Below are positions 46,026 to 58,914 of a stretch of 64,000 bases of DNA, one piece after another; the stretch's first letter is position 1; each line of letters begins with the position of its first letter. The notes beneath the pieces were generated by a model. It saw only the letters and a program-made list of their open reading frames with translations, was not told the DNA's origin and did no database searches. The DNA is taken from assembly GCA_036925085.1 (NCBI GenBank), contig JAUPFP010000002.1, positions 6,401,390-6,465,389 of the forward strand. The letters run 5' to 3'. The DNA is from Brachycybe producta. Its lineage: Eukaryota; Arthropoda; Diplopoda; Playtdesmida; Andrognathidae. The translations under genes were made by a program, and so were the position numbers.

Positions 46026-46326
46026 GGGATTACACCTTAGAAACATTGTGCAACATGTAGCATGCGACATGACGCACATTGTTTCCTCTGTGGCATGCTA
46101 CAAATGTGACCTCGTGCATCATGTTGCACGTTGTCGTCTTCGAGTGGAAACAAGTACAAACACAGTACACGAGCACACACAGGCGGCGCAAAACAGTTGT
46201 AGCTTCCGGTGTAATAGGAATGTCCGCATGCTGAAAGTTTTTTTGGGTGGCGCAGGCACCAGTATGCTACACGATGTCGCTTGCTGCAATCTGCATGCCG
46301 CACAATGTTTCCTCTGTGTAATTCCC
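46026..46326. mobile_element. Short inverted-repeat element
   Basis: GGGATTACACCTTAGAAACA followed by TTGTGCAACATG is mirrored by CATGCCGCACAATG then TTTCCTCTGTGTAATTCCC. The inner sequence repeats GCATGC and CATGTTGCA phrases in both orientations. It is about 300 bp and notably less AT-rich than its surroundings. Confidence 0.65.
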
Positions 46327-49300
46327 CGCTTAAAGCTTGTGTCTTTGACTAAAGACATGAACAGGTTTGCGTAATTCTAAGTGCTTGCAAAAAGTTTAAT
46401 ACACAATTACACTGTAGGGCTGAGTTGCAAAACCAATCAGCCAACCAACTAACAAGCATATATAGAGTCAGACGATAAATTCTGGCATCTTAGTCCAGAA
46501 TTGTCTCTCAAATCGTGGCAGACGTTCAACCCATTTTTTGTTCATTTTTCTTTTGAAATTGCATGTGTGTAGAACCTTCAATTGATTATGTTCCCATCAA
46601 TGCAAAGCTTTAGGATTTGAACAAATGCACAGATTTTCATGTTCCAAGGTTTTGTCAGTCCGCCCCACACAAGATTAAGTTTTCTTTAGTTCAATCTAAA
46701 GATTTAAATGGATTTCTGGTTCAGCAAGTTACTCGAACCAAGATTGAAGAGCAATAAAAGTTAAATTGAATTAAGAAAATCCACGACATACCCACTTATC
46801 AATTTTTGGATTAACAAGCCAGAATTGATATTTTATATCTCCAGCCTTATATAAGGTCTGTGTGACAGTGTGTGTATATGGGCCCTATGGCCTCGTAGGG
46901 TGCAATTTGGTCATTTATGATATGCTCATAAATAGATGATGTGGTTCAATAAACAACTCAGTATGTGGTCTGCTGTAAAATGTGCAATTTCCTATTACTG
47001 TAGACAGATTGTCTTTTAATGGGTTATTCTTTCATAGGAGAAAAAAAAAAGAAGGTTATTGAATGGAAATCTAAAAAGGATTCGGGCAAAGTTGTTTTGT
47101 TAAGTTTTAATTGACTGAGAGCTTGAAAGACATGAATGAGAATGTTTTGCCACTTTAGAATTTCATCCTTGCCTCTTGATACATTTCCTTCAAAAGGTTT
47201 TCTTTTATTTCTGTTTCTCTCTCTTTGATCATTCTATGCAAATGTTTATTCAGGTGGACATGGATAGATCTTTCTATGTGATAAATTCAACAAGTTGAAA
47301 TTCTCTGAAGCTTTTGAAACCTTGTTACCCTCTCTTCTGACACTATAGGTTTTATGTTTATTGCCTTGGTAGCAACATGTGTCAGAAGAAATAAAAGATT
47401 GAGTGAGCAATTCTTAAGGACCAGAAAAATAACATAAATTGGGGGCGGGGTGTGTGTGTGTGCTTATAATCTATTAATATTTTATTATTTATCAAAGTTT
47501 CAACAAAGTGGGTGAAAATTGTTCCGAGTTTTGAGCCCTTTCTTCTATGTACAAGGTGTCTAAAAAATAAGGGCTTTTGTTTAGATGGAATTAGAATTTC
47601 AGTTGTATTGGTTTTGCTCATTAATTTATAAATCAGTAAAGTTTAATTTTTTTAATGGTTTTAAACGAAAGAAGAACGTTTTCGGAGGATAGGAATTTCA
47701 GAAACGTGTCATCCTCTGAATCCAAAAACTTGGTGGATATAATTAATGATGATATTTATTAATATGGATATAATTAATGCAAAATCTTGACATCTTTGAA
47801 ATTTTACTGATTACTTCTATCTTATATAAAAGTGAAGTTATTAAAAATTAAGAACACCCCATACTTTGATACTAGAAGGCCTAAATTCTAAAGCAACTTC
47901 AAGTAAACCTTTTATTTAGTTAAATATATTTTGTTGTTTGATTAGGGATATGTTCAATTTAACAAAATTGGGGATTTTTTTTTTTGCATGAATAGATAGA
48001 TCCATATTACCTGGTCAGTGACTATTTGTTTGTAGGTTTATTGAACATCAGAATTCACCTACAATGGTTTTTATGCATGAGAAACATATTGTTTTATGGG
48101 TTTCATAGATTTTTCTAACAATGCATTTTATTGGTTGGATCAGGATATACATTTGAAATTTCTTTTATTGGTTTATATTTTCTGGTTTTGACAATGCATT
48201 TTGTTTGTTTCTCTTGGACTCTTTATCCGTCAGTCAGTCAAAAGCTTCCCTGGTTATTTGCAGAATAATCTGTCAAATTTGAAGTTTGTTATTGACACTC
48301 TGTATCATGAAACTGACATCCTTATTAGAATGTCCAAATACGAATGTAATGTCTAGTTGTTTTTGTGTTTGTGTCAGAGACAGAAAATGAATTGTGGCGA
48401 TGTGATAACAGCACAAATTCACACACACAAAAAAAACTGCATACATACACAAAAAATGTGTGTGTGTGTATTTTAAGATTATGCTTGTCGATTTCGACAA
48501 CAATGCTATTTTTCTTTTGTTGTAAAAGAGAAAAAAAAATAGCTTATATATTGTTGCAAAATCAATAGAGGGCCCTTTACTTTGCGAAACAGCTAATCTT
48601 TGTGTTAACACGTGTTCTTTCACAGAGATGAAAGAAGAAGGCAAGGAGTAATTTGTTTTTAAGCGAGATTTGGGGTCTGTTTGCATGTTTTTCTCACTAC
48701 TTTCACATGTATTCAGTACCGAGCTAAAATTTACGAAGTAGGAAAAAATAAAGTAGAACTAATCTTATTTATTTGGTATCGAAAAAAAAAGTATTAACTA
48801 CACTTTAGTCTAAATGTGCCTAAAGAGGGCCAATAATTTGATGACAATATGACATTGTTAGATGAAAGTCACTTCTGGCTAGGTTATTTTATGCTTCAAT
48901 GCAAAGTATGGGTTTGGTCAGGTTTTAGTCTAGGAATTTTTTTTAACTGTGTGTGTATGAGAATTGTAATCTGGTAATTTTGTTTTGCAAATCGTGTTAA
49001 ACATTTTCGGCATGTCCATTTTTGCAAGTGGACTCACGAATTTTTTTGTTAACTATTGGTATAGTGAAATTGGAATAAAAATCGCAAATGCTAAAATAGA
49101 CACAATTGTTTTTGACATGCAAGTTTTAATAAGCTTTTTTTTTAAAGTAAAACTTGTCATAGTGTAACCGAAAGTCCAGAACCACAAGAACAAGAGACTT
49201 CATGGAGATATATTTTGAATGGCATATTTGAAGATAGATTTAAAGGAGATTTTTCTTAGGAAAAAGCTACAATGGCAAAGTGAAAATGTCGATCTCTTTA

Positions 49301-49394
49301 GCAAATGCATTTTTTACGTCTTTTTTTTTTTTTTTTTTTTTTAAAAAAAAAGGTTTTCCTGGTAAAGGAGAGGGATGATGAGGAGGAAGAGTTA
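46327..49394. other. Gene-free stretch
   Basis: No supported gene. Contains GT/CA microsatellites (47450-47461, 48420-48475) and T-runs, the longest at 49321-49342, immediately followed by A-runs. ORFs are short and low complexity. Confidence 0.5.
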
Positions 49395-49396
49395 TA

Positions 49397-50815
49397 TACA
49401 GGGTGTTTGATTTAAAGTGTTCTAGCTCAATAACTAATCAATGGTTCTAGATAGTAAAACATTTTCCACATTGTTGTATAGCAAGTGTCATATGACATTT
49501 GTTGGAAACCAATCATACACGAGTAAATAGCTAGATTCTACTTCGAGGCTAGTTACTGCATGATTGTTATCAAAATGACTGGTTGGTGATGTTAATTTTT
49601 TATAAATATGAGTAGGACTTTTGACCAGTGTCATTTATGTGTATATGGTGTCTTGAGGAAGATTTAATCATCTGTTTAGATGAGCATTTGGCAGACAGGC
49701 GACTTTTGAAAGACTTTTTCGATGACAGAATGAAGTCGAAGGTCGCGGGGTTGTCGCCGCAATGTACTTTCTATGGAAAGACGAAAACCTTGGCACTCAG
49801 GTGATTTTTAAAACACTTTTCGGAAGGGGTTCGATCTCCATGACCGGCGGCATTGTCTTTTTCTTTTCTCGACTTCATTTTGTAGCTGAAAAGTCTTTTA
49901 AATGTAACCTCTTTAATGCGAATAATGCTCAGCCTAGTGTGTTTGGGGGAAAATTCACTCCTGTTGACATTGACAATAATCAAGCTACTACTAAGGTGGA
50001 TCCTTGACGAAAAGAGTGTGTGTGTTTTAGATATTTTCAAATTCAACCAAATATCAGCTTTTTTTCTGCAAGTTAAGGCCTTTCTAGAGCTCAACATAAA
50101 TTTCAAAAATGGAACTCGGGAATTTTATGCTTCATTGAAAACGTCGAAAAATAAACACTTGAAGCATTTACACTACTCGTACTCGGGCTTGTGCCCTTGT
50201 TGGCTTGGGCTTGTCCTCTTGTCAATTGAGGGTTGAGAGCAAGGTTTGTAAAATAAAGTGTGCACATAATGTTCAGCCAATAGAAAATTCACCCCTGGAA
50301 CAGCGCTGTGACTTCACAAGAAATTCAGCTTGGAATACCAGAGCAATGCAGTCAATGTTCAAAATCAGTATTTTGAAATGTTTTTAAGTTGTGAAAAAAA
50401 CATCAAATGTTTTCTATTGATTTTTTTTTTATTACAGGATATTTATTAAACTATTAATCTATTATAATGTATTATAATAATAATTTTCAATGTCAATATT
50501 TTTTCTTTTGATGTACCGACACCAAGCGAATCTATACGAGCCCCTGGCTTGCATTGCTAGTGCTACGTGTATTGCTGCTCGCGAGTCCGTCCACGTTACT
50601 CGGGCTTGTCGATGAGCCACCTCTCTAAGCCTTAGTACGAGCACTAGTAGTCTGAACGGACTCTTATAGCTTTCAAAACACTTTTTCAAATCTATATTAA
50701 TTTTGCTTCAGAATAAGCAAACGTCGAGGTCGACCTTAAAAAATTATAACGTTGCCACCTTGATTTTTTTCTGCTTAGTTATTGAGCTGGAACACTTTAT
50801 AGTAAACACCCTGTA
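49397..50815. mobile_element. TA-flanked transposon, 1.4 kb, degenerate interior
   Basis: TACAGGGTGTTTGATTTAAA then GTGTTCTAGCTCAATAACTAA at the left is mirrored by TTAGTTATTGAGCTGGAACA then CTTTATAGTAAACACCCTGTA at the right, with TA on both sides. The terminal repeats are about 40 bp with few mismatches. The interior is less AT-rich and carries frames up to 111 codons on both strands but no recognisable transposase motif. A Tc1/mariner-superfamily member is the best guess. Confidence 0.7.
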
Positions 50816-52145
50816 TAAATGTATATTTATATAAAAAAAGAATCAGATGGAAGTTTTATTATTTAAGGTTTACTTGTTTGTTGCATACAAACTACATAAG
50901 CTGCAAGGAAACGTTTTATGGGAGTCTGAATGATCACTTTTAGCATTTCACTTTTTTTTGTGTGTGTGTTGTTAGCTCTAACACTTTTCACAAAAGCACA
51001 TTTTTGAAGAGGTTTGCAGATTTTTTTTTAGCTTTTAGATAAACCGATTCTATGCCGTACGGGTAGAGAGTAATTTGAAAGAATAACCATAGTTTCACGC
51101 ATAAAAGTTATATGACCTATTTTGCGTGACTTTTGTTTTTTTATTATTAGGCTTCTCTTTTTCTTTTATATACATAAATAACCAAAAAAAATGCTTATAG
51201 TAAGAAATAAGCAGCTATTACGGGTATGAAAATTGATGAAAAACAATGAAAAAATAACATCCTAACTGCATTTCATATCTTATATGCATTTGGAAAGGGG
51301 GGGGGGGGGGTCTCTCAAAAAAACCTTTTCTTTTTTGAAAAAAAAAAAGCAAAACAAAATGAAAGAAGGGTTTCACTCAAGTAGAAGAAACTTTAGAAAG
51401 TTATCTCAAATAGACAGTTTGGTTCACTTTTTTTTTATTGAATTTCATTATTAGCTATCAACCCAATTTTCTCTAAATATCAATTTCAATAGTTTTTATG
51501 ACTTTTAATCAACAGAATAGACACAATTTATAGACTTATTTAAGATGCTTTATAAACTAGAAGGATAGCTGAATCATTATTTTTTTTCATTATTCGAAGT
51601 CACCTTTCAAAAGTAAGTTTTTACAATGAAAAATGTAAAAAAAAAAAGTTGCCCACTTAAATTTGCGTCATTTTCAAACTGAAATACAAAGTTTATTTTA
51701 AAAGATATCATTATGAAATTAATTTTACGTGATTGAGCTACTCTTCTAGTTTCTAAAACAGTTTCTTTTCCTGAAAGACAGAATAACCAGAGTCCGAGGG
51801 ACGGTTTACGTTTTAAAAAAAACCTTATATATAAATCAAAATTTGTTAGGAACTACAATACTAAAGGCTGATTCTAAAAGTATTTTCGTAATAATGAATT
51901 TGTTGATTCATTTAAAAAGAAAATTGAATTTTTTATTCCAATTATTTGATTTCGAAAGCTCTTTAAAAATATGGTCTTTCAAAAACGTTAATTTTTTAAA
52001 TATGTCACCAGAATAATCATGAGAATACGGAAATTCTTATATCAACTTTTAGTCGAATATCAGCTATGGGTTACCTTATGCATAAAGTAACCTTCAAGTA
52101 ATTTTCGACTAACTTTTGATAATTATATATATATATATATATTAA
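50816..52145. other. Gene-free stretch
   Basis: A G-run is at 51297-51310 and GTGTAAACG-family ends occur near 51540-51600 and 51730-51810. A (TA)n at 52124-52142 precedes the Helitron. No coding sequence is supported. Confidence 0.5.
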
Positions 52146-52472
52146 GCCAGGTGTGTGTCACAAAAAACCTTGAAGCACGTCGGAATTTATATAAATTTAA
52201 ATGTAAATGAACATGTAAATGAACCGCTTTTTTTCTTAAGGTCAACTATATGTTAAACCCTTCCCATCCAAGAACCCCATGATATTAAATTGGAGAGGGG
52301 AAAAAAAAGGTTGGAAAGTGTAGAGGGGGGGGGGGGAGAGAAGGAAACGTGGAGGGGGAAAAGGGGGGGTGAAACTGAAATGAAAGGAATACAAAAAAGG
52401 AAAAAACGACGCGCATGCGCACAATTGCCTGTGAATTCTGCTCCCGTCATTTATGACGGGTTACCCCACTAG
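52146..52472 (+). mobile_element. Non-autonomous Helitron, copy 2 (short form)
   Basis: GCCAGGTGTGTGTC start, TCAAGGTCAACTATATGTT-like block (here AAGGTCAACTATATGTTA), GCGCATGCGCACA, hairpin CCCGTCATTTATGACGGG (52443-52460) and CCACTAG then T. The inner inverted-repeat insert is missing: GCGCACA runs directly into ATTGCCTGTGA. Confidence 0.78.
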
Positions 52473-53529
52473 TATTTTAATAAAGGTGTTAAGAATTACA
52501 AAATTAAATGCAATGAATTTGGTTTTTATCTTTAGAATTTCAGCTAGTTTCACGATATGTACTGTATGTACGTGGAATTACTGTTACTGACCTCTAAACT
52601 CATTACAAGTTCATTGCCCCAAGGAGCAGGTGATGAATTTGTCACACATATTGAATAAACACGCATGACGTAGTGAATACCCAGTTTCACCAAGAATCCT
52701 TAGCACTTGAATTTGTACCTTCAACCCTCTGAACAGGGTTCCCAATATAAATGAACTGTGTTTTATTGAACACACTTGATTAGAGTTTTTCTATGTTGAA
52801 ACACTGAACAGTAAAAAAAAAAAGAGAGAGAGAGAGCAAGTTGAAGCTCAAGTGCCAAGTTTTCTTCTTTAACACTCACATACAGAGAGCTATGATATAA
52901 ACAGAAGCACACATAGCCTCTTAAGTGGGCACATTATTTTAAAAGTAGGTTAATTAGTGAGATTACGATAAACGATTTCCTATTTTGAGACTGGTTTAAT
53001 TTGGCAATCTTTTTTCTTTTATATAATAAATTATATATAGATTTTTTTTTGAAAGCTCCTCTTTATTTTTTTTTTATTCTGCAATATAATGGGATATTTT
53101 AGAGGAGGAGGTACTTTGTTGCCATCACGCATGAAGTATCGTCATTTAACTTTCTTAGACGTTTGTGTCTTTTTTCTTATATTTATATACACGAGGTTGG
53201 GATGCATTTTTCTTTTGCCATAACCTTATGCTGCTGCAAAATACTACAGTATGTCATAAAAGAAACGCCTCAGTCTATTATAAAAGTATGCATGTACTTA
53301 TGCAACAAAGTCTGTTTAAAATTAAATATCTCAGAAGTTACATATACGGATACTTAAGATGGGTTTAAAGTGTAGACTTCCTTCGAACTCTGGTTATTCT
53401 GTCTTTTGGAAGGAAAATTAAGAGAAACATGAGTGTTTTACAAAACTGGAAAGGTAGCTCAATCACAATTTATGTGAAAATCTTCTAAAATAAACATCAG
53501 ACGATTGTTTTTTTTTAATTTTCTTTTTA
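52473..53529. other. Gene-free stretch
   Basis: No supported coding or structured feature apart from short (GA)n and T-runs and a GTTATTCTGTCTTTTGGAAG-type end near 53390. Confidence 0.45.
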
Positions 53530-54263
53530 GAAAATCAAAAAATTGAGGGATGGTGTAATACATGGCAACTTCAGTTGAATGAGGGGAAGTGTAGTGTTAT
53601 GAGGCTAACTCGGGGTAGAAATCCAATTATGTTCAATTATAGTATGAATGACACTGGGCACCTGCCCAGCACAAGTTAAAACTATTGCCTATCAAGCATT
53701 GGTTCGGCCTCATCTTGAGTATTGCTGCAGTGTATTGAATCCTCATTCTGTCACACACACACACTCATTCAGTTGAAATGATTCAGCGTAAGGCAGCTAG
53801 GTTTGTTTGTGGCAGGCACAAATTTACAGATAGTGTCACTGAGATGCTGTCAGTTTTACAATGGCATAGTTTGGCACATCGCAGGGCTGAGTTAAGTTTG
53901 AAATTGTTTGGAGAAATTACACGTGGTGATTGTCCTAAACCGCAGTCCAGTGATATTCATAAAGTACTATACATGGGCAGGGCTGTTCACTCTAAGAAAA
54001 TTAGGGAGATTTTTGCTAGGACCGATTCATATTATTGGTCTTTTTTTCCTAGAGTTATAAGACAATGGAACTCTCTTTTTGAGGCAGTGGTGAATGGGGA
54101 TAATTTTGTTTTGTGGGATTGACATTTGTATATTCATTGTGTTTTTATATATCTGCATGTATATGTGCTTGACAATGCTTAATGCTGCATATGGACTTAT
54201 ATATCCCTCTGCCATAGGCCTATTTGGCTGCTAGCAGAGTACTAATTGTAATTGTAATTGTTT
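53530..54263 (+). pseudogene. LINE (non-LTR retrotransposon) 3' portion, copy 2
   Basis: Broken frames show reverse transcriptase C-terminal blocks: WCNTWQLQLNEGKCSVMRL with RGRNPIMFNYS (about 53547-53640), then KTIAYQALVRPHLEYCCSVL (about 53680), then QRKAARFVCGRHKF, the LQWHSLAHRRAELSLKLF block and FFPRVIRQWNSLFE (53778-54110). These are the standard closing motifs of CR1/Jockey-type LINEs. An indel-riddled join near 53650 and a CA microsatellite at 53752-53763 break the frame. The 3' tail ends in repeated TAATTG units (54240-54262), as expected for such elements. Confidence 0.8.
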
Positions 54264-55640
54264 ATTAAGTGATTCAGTTACCATTCTAGTCTCGAACACA
54301 GTTTCATTTTCTTCTCACTGTTGTTTCTGAAATGTGTAATCACAATGAGTTCCAAAGTCAACTGTTCATAAAAGGTCTTAACAACATGTCAAAATGTAAT
54401 TATACAAACATTGAAATAAATTGTTAGATAATTAATAATAAACAATTATTGAATTTTGGCTTCTCTTAGAAAAAATTACAATTAAGTTAAACCTCAGTTT
54501 TTAATTATTAACTTTTTTTAAAAATTCTTTACAAATTTGTTTAATTATTTGTAAAACATTTTTATGTGCTTCTAACAATCAATTGCAGTTTTAAATGGTT
54601 CGCAAGCTTTTCTAATTTCTACGATATTTTATTTTAAACTATATAATGCTGCACCACTGTTTATACAGTATATCTGGTAATAGATTGGGGCTTTGTGTGG
54701 TGGGACATACTGTATCCTTTCTCTTTTGTGTTTCAACCACAGTTTGGGTTGGTAAAATACGTTGAGAAGAGAGAGAGAGAGAGAGACAAGTTGGGAAATG
54801 TGGAATTGAGCGGAGGAGGGTTTTTTTTTGGTTGCGAATATAAAATATATATATAGCCTCATCTCTTGATAGACAGACACAGACTCTCACACGTGCGTGT
54901 GGTATGTTCATGATCTGAGTCAAAGTCAGTTTGCATTCATGCTTTGTGCTCTCCGGTAGCATCATTCTGTCTCTCTCTCTCTCTCTCTCTGTTGTGTGTC
55001 TTTCTAGTATTTTTGAGTTCTTCTTTTCTAAAAATCAAGGAACAAGTCTATTGAACGCGACTTTGGAGCAGCCCCCTCGGTATTCTCTCTCTCTCTTTCT
55101 CGCTCGCTCACGTTCACTCGCGCGTTCTGCTCATCATTTCATTGCTTGATCTTGAGTCTATCTGTCTGTGTGTTATGTGTCTATAAGGGCTGCTGCTGCT
55201 GCTGTTGCTGGTTGTGTCCTCACGTCCAATGTTCTCTCTCATTTCTCATCATTTTCATCATAGCTGGTCATAAAAAAAAGCATGGACACACAGACACATT
55301 GCAAGCTGTGCATATGGCTATCTTTATGTGGTTTCTACTCATAGATAGAATAGATATTTGGTCAGTCGTATTTCTTTTCTAAATCGGTCTTGCCACTTTA
55401 AGAAAAAAAAAAAAGGGAGCCAGTTGTGAGTTGTGTTCTTTCTTAAATGCATTCAGCTGACAAACCACGTGTTTTAAAATCTCATTGTAAACAACAGTTT
55501 TTGTGAGTGTCGGAGTGGATGATACACAAGAGTGTTATTGTGGTTTATTTTGTTGTTGTTGTTGCTGCTGCTGTTGTTGTAAGAAGTCGAGGTTGTCATC
55601 CCTTTTTGCCAAAAGACAAAAAAGAAAAAGAAAAAAGGTC
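54264..55640 (+). promoter_or_regulatory. Presumed upstream region and 5' UTR of the colmedin-like gene
   Basis: No gene on its own. A TATA-like stretch (TATATATATAG, about 54846-54856) is followed by CT-rich sequence (54968-54991, 55086-55110), CTG/CTT trinucleotide runs (55190-55210) and TGTTGTTGTTGTTGCTGCTG around 55550-55575. The open frame extends upstream of 55641 but without an ATG. Promoter position is a guess. Confidence 0.3.
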
Positions 55641-56594
55641 ATGGGGCAAGGAAGTGATTTAGTTGTCATACATATCAAAGTATTGTATTTATTAGTTGTC
55701 GTGTTAATTATAGGTGAAATTGGATGTTATTATTATAGTTTGTATTTGTTTCGTAATGTACAAGACGACTGTGTTGCTTGTGTTGCATACGGTGAGAGAC
55801 AACCTCATAAGAAGATCATTGGTGGTGGCGGTGATGATGATGATGATGATGGTGATTTGGAGACGATGATTGATTTTCAGGATGAGGATTTAGATGATGA
55901 GTTTGTGATGCGTGGAAATGACGTTAAGAGGTCGAAACGTTGGATTGAAAAAGTGACTAATTTGAAGTCGAAATCGAGAGCAGCAACACCTCAAAAGTTG
56001 GCACTGCCACCAATAGCAGCACCACCACCACCACGACCACCGCCATCAAATGAAGATGATGATGATGATGACGATGATGGTGTTGGAATTGGAAAGCGAA
56101 AGCTTTTTCTTCAAAGAGGTGATGATGACCTCTTGTCGCAAGATGACAAGTTAATTGAAAGACGTTCTATTGAGAAAGTAGAGGAGGAGGAGGAGGAGGA
56201 GGCAGAAGAAGGGGAAGACGATGATGAAGTGGCGGAAGTTGCGAGGACGGCGGTGGAGCCTCAACATCGACACCGTCATCGCCACGGCGAACATGTTGAT
56301 AAAGTAAAAAAGAGGACATTTAAAAATGGTGCTGTTGGTGGTGATGGTCAAGTATTTGATAAGGATTATGATGTGCGCCGCCACCATGAAAAATTAAGAA
56401 GTGATGGTCAACATAAATTGAGAAGAGCGAGTGAATCATCCTCGTCCTCCTCCTCCTCCTCAACGACTTTGATGATGTCTGATTCACAGCATGAAGGACC
56501 AGTTGTCGAATTTATGCCTAGAAAGGAAGGTTTCAGACATGAGGGGTCTCCTCCTTCAGAATTTGTCTGGTTAACATCTTACTCCAGAATACCG
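55641..56594 (+). CDS. First coding exon of a colmedin/gliomedin-like type II membrane protein
   Basis: The ATG at 55641 is the first methionine in a long open frame and gives 318 codons ending at a consensus donor (CCG|GTGAGT, phase 0). Residues 1-13 are a short cytoplasmic end and 14-37 a membrane segment (VLYLLVVVLIIGEIGCYYYS), hence type II topology. A furin-type site KRSKR is at 96-100. Then come acidic, Pro-rich, His/Arg and Ser runs (DDDDDD, EEEEEEE, RHRHRH, S9). It closes with EFVWLTSYSRIP (307-318). Gliomedin and nematode UNC-122/COF-2 have the same layout: type II anchor, furin site, and a TYSxIP or TSYSRIP block just before collagen and olfactomedin domains. Those later exons were not found before 64000. 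The family call rests on layout and a recalled motif; the long acidic runs are unusual. Confidence 0.6.
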
Positions 56595-56938
56595 GTGAGT
56601 GAGAGGTGTTTTTACAGCACTTTTTCTAGTTTAAGCTTTTGATCTCAATTGTGGTTTTTTTTTTGGGAGGTTCTGTAATGTTTACTATGGTTTTAACGTG
56701 TAAACGCATCTGGAAATCTTGATTTGTTGTCTTCAAGGTGTAAAATGAAAAGAAACTAGAAAGTGTTTTAGAAACTAGAAGGGTATCTCAGTCACTTAAA
56801 TGCAGATATCTTTTCAAATAAGCTTTTTATGTCAGTTTAAAAATTTTTTTTTTTTTTGAAAGTTGTCATTATGAAAATGTAGTACTATTAACCGTTCTAG
56901 TTTTTTAAACTTTCAATTTCTCCTCCTAATACCCTCGA

Positions 56939-57229
56939 CACACATACACAGTTAAATGCATTTAAATATTAAACACGTTCTACAGAGCCCTCTGTGAAGG
57001 TCAAATACACAATATGTCGAAATTAATTTAATCAGTTAATAATCTCAAAATATTGAGTTAATACTTAAATATAAACTATTGACAAAATATTGATTTAGTA
57101 TTTCAATTTAAAATATTAATAATTAAAGTTAATTTTTATTTGGTGTTCATGTCCTTAACTGGATTCCGTGTAATTCACCTAAACAAAATTTAACTTGAAT
57201 TCATTTAACTCATGTGTGTCGAAGGTATA
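56939..57229. mobile_element. Short inverted-repeat DNA element, copy 2
   Basis: Inverted ends ATACCCTCGACACACAT and ATGTGTGTCGAAGGTAT bound about 290 bp that is nearly identical to 14388-14698. Confidence 0.75.
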
Positions 57230-57377
57230 AGGTGCAAAATTAAACAGAACTCAAACATGATCTCAAAAACAAAATGGTTTTTTTAAAATTTGTCATAAAA
57301 AGTTAATTTTTAAAAGTGTCCTTATGAATAATTTACCGTTATGGTATTTTTTAACCTTCTAGTTATATATATATTAT

Positions 57378-57716
57378 GCCAGGTCTGTGTGGCTATCTGT
57401 CTGAGATAACGCTGTACAAACCTTGAAGCACGTCGGAATTTATATAAATTTAAATAAATGAACGGCTTTTTTTCTCAAGGTCAACTATATGTTGCACCCT
57501 TCCCAATGTCTCATCCAAGAACCCCATGATATTAAATTGGAAGGGAAACGGTTAGAAAGTGTAGAGGGGGGAGAGAGAGAGAAACGTGGAGGTGGAAAAA
57601 GTGGGAGGGGATGACTGAAATTGAAATGAAAGGAGTAAAAAAAGAACAAACGACGCGCATGCGCACAATTGCCTGTGATTTTTGCTCCCGTCATTTATGA
57701 CGGGTTACCCCACTAG
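57378..57716 (+). mobile_element. Non-autonomous Helitron, copy 3 (short form)
   Basis: GCCAGGTCTGTGTGGC start, shared TGAAGCACGTCGGAATTTAT and TCAAGGTCAACTATATGTTG blocks, hairpin at 57687-57704, CCACTAG then T. Like copy 2 it lacks the inverted-repeat insert, with the same GCGCACA-ATTGCC junction. Confidence 0.8.
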
Positions 57717-58392
57717 TTTAAAATAAAGATTGATTTTCTTAAAGCAAATGACCGCAATTTAGATTTCAGTTTAAATTGTGTTAAAACTATGTGTGTGTGT
57801 GTGTGTGTGTAAGGGGCTAACTCAATTTTAAACAAATTCATGAGATGTGTTTGTGGTGTCATTTTGTTTATTATTATGTTAATGAACCGATCTCCAAATA
57901 TTAATAAAATAATAATTATAATCTAAATGGCATTAAGGTGTGTCCCTTCTGAGTAGCAAAGACCTGACACGCCCTTTACCAAAGTAACCTCTCTATTTTC
58001 ACCCCTTTCCAGCTCCATAATTTACTTTTATGTTATAACTTATAATTAACAGACCAGTTTGATTTTTGTTTGTTTAGGATTTTTGTTAGGGTTAGGTTTA
58101 GATCCTATTTAGTGCGAAAATAAAAAAGCAGAAAATAAAAAAGCAAACAAAAATATCTGCGCGTTCAAGGGTTCTTTTGCACATTAAAATAGAAAACACG
58201 TCAATGAGATTTTTGCATTTATAGAAGAGAGAAGAAAGAATTTAATTAGGAGTCGTAATGAATGGTCTGTCTGAAGGGACACAACCTGTATAAATAAACC
58301 TTTTTTTGTGATAGTTTCAAATGACCTATTGTACTTTTTAATTTTGGCCAGAAAATAGCAAATAAATATATAATATATAATAATATATAATA

Positions 58393-58795
58393 CTAGAGGG
58401 GTAACCCGTCATAAATGACGGGAGCAAAATTCACAGGCAATTGTGCCCAGCATTAGAATTTCTTTTCCTCCGCCCTTTTATGACGTCACACCAAGTAATA
58501 AACCAATTAGAAATTGATGACGTTCATAAAAGGGCGGAGGAAAAGAAATTCTAATGCTGGGCACAATTACCTGTGATAAATTCTAGTTTAATTTTGCTAC
58601 TATTATCCCCTCCCCTTTTTATACTTGAAAGAGAAAATGAGTTTGCAACCTTTTCCCCCTCTCTAATTTAATATCATGGGGTTCTTGGATGGGGTGTGTG
58701 CAACATATAGTTGACCTTGAGAAAAAAAAGCGGTTCATATATTTATTTAAATTTATATAAATTCCGACGTGCTTCAAGGTTTGTACAGCATAAAA
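58393..58795 (-). mobile_element. Non-autonomous Helitron, copy 4 (minus strand, long form)
   Basis: Read on the minus strand it ends with the hairpin (58405-58422) and CTCTAG then T (58392). It contains the inverted-repeat insert (58433-58574) and the ACTATATGTTGCACAC block. The 5' part runs into a CA microsatellite and the start GCCAGG is missing. Confidence 0.75.
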
Positions 58796-58797
58796 CA

Positions 58798-58868
58798 TAC
58801 ACACACACACACATATATACACTGTCTGTGTGTGTGTGGGTGTGTGTGTGGGTGTGTGTGTGGGTGGG

Positions 58869-58901
<33 letters not shown>

Positions 58902-58903
58902 GT
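58798..58903. repeat. (CA)n then (TG)n microsatellite at the Helitron junction
   Basis: CA repeats (58798-58814) are followed by interrupted TG/GGTG repeats (58826-58903) between two oppositely oriented Helitron copies. The short-form copies also have TG-rich 5' ends, so this is probably the fused 5' microsatellite of both. Confidence 0.9.
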
Positions 58904-58914
58904 GATTAATGCTG

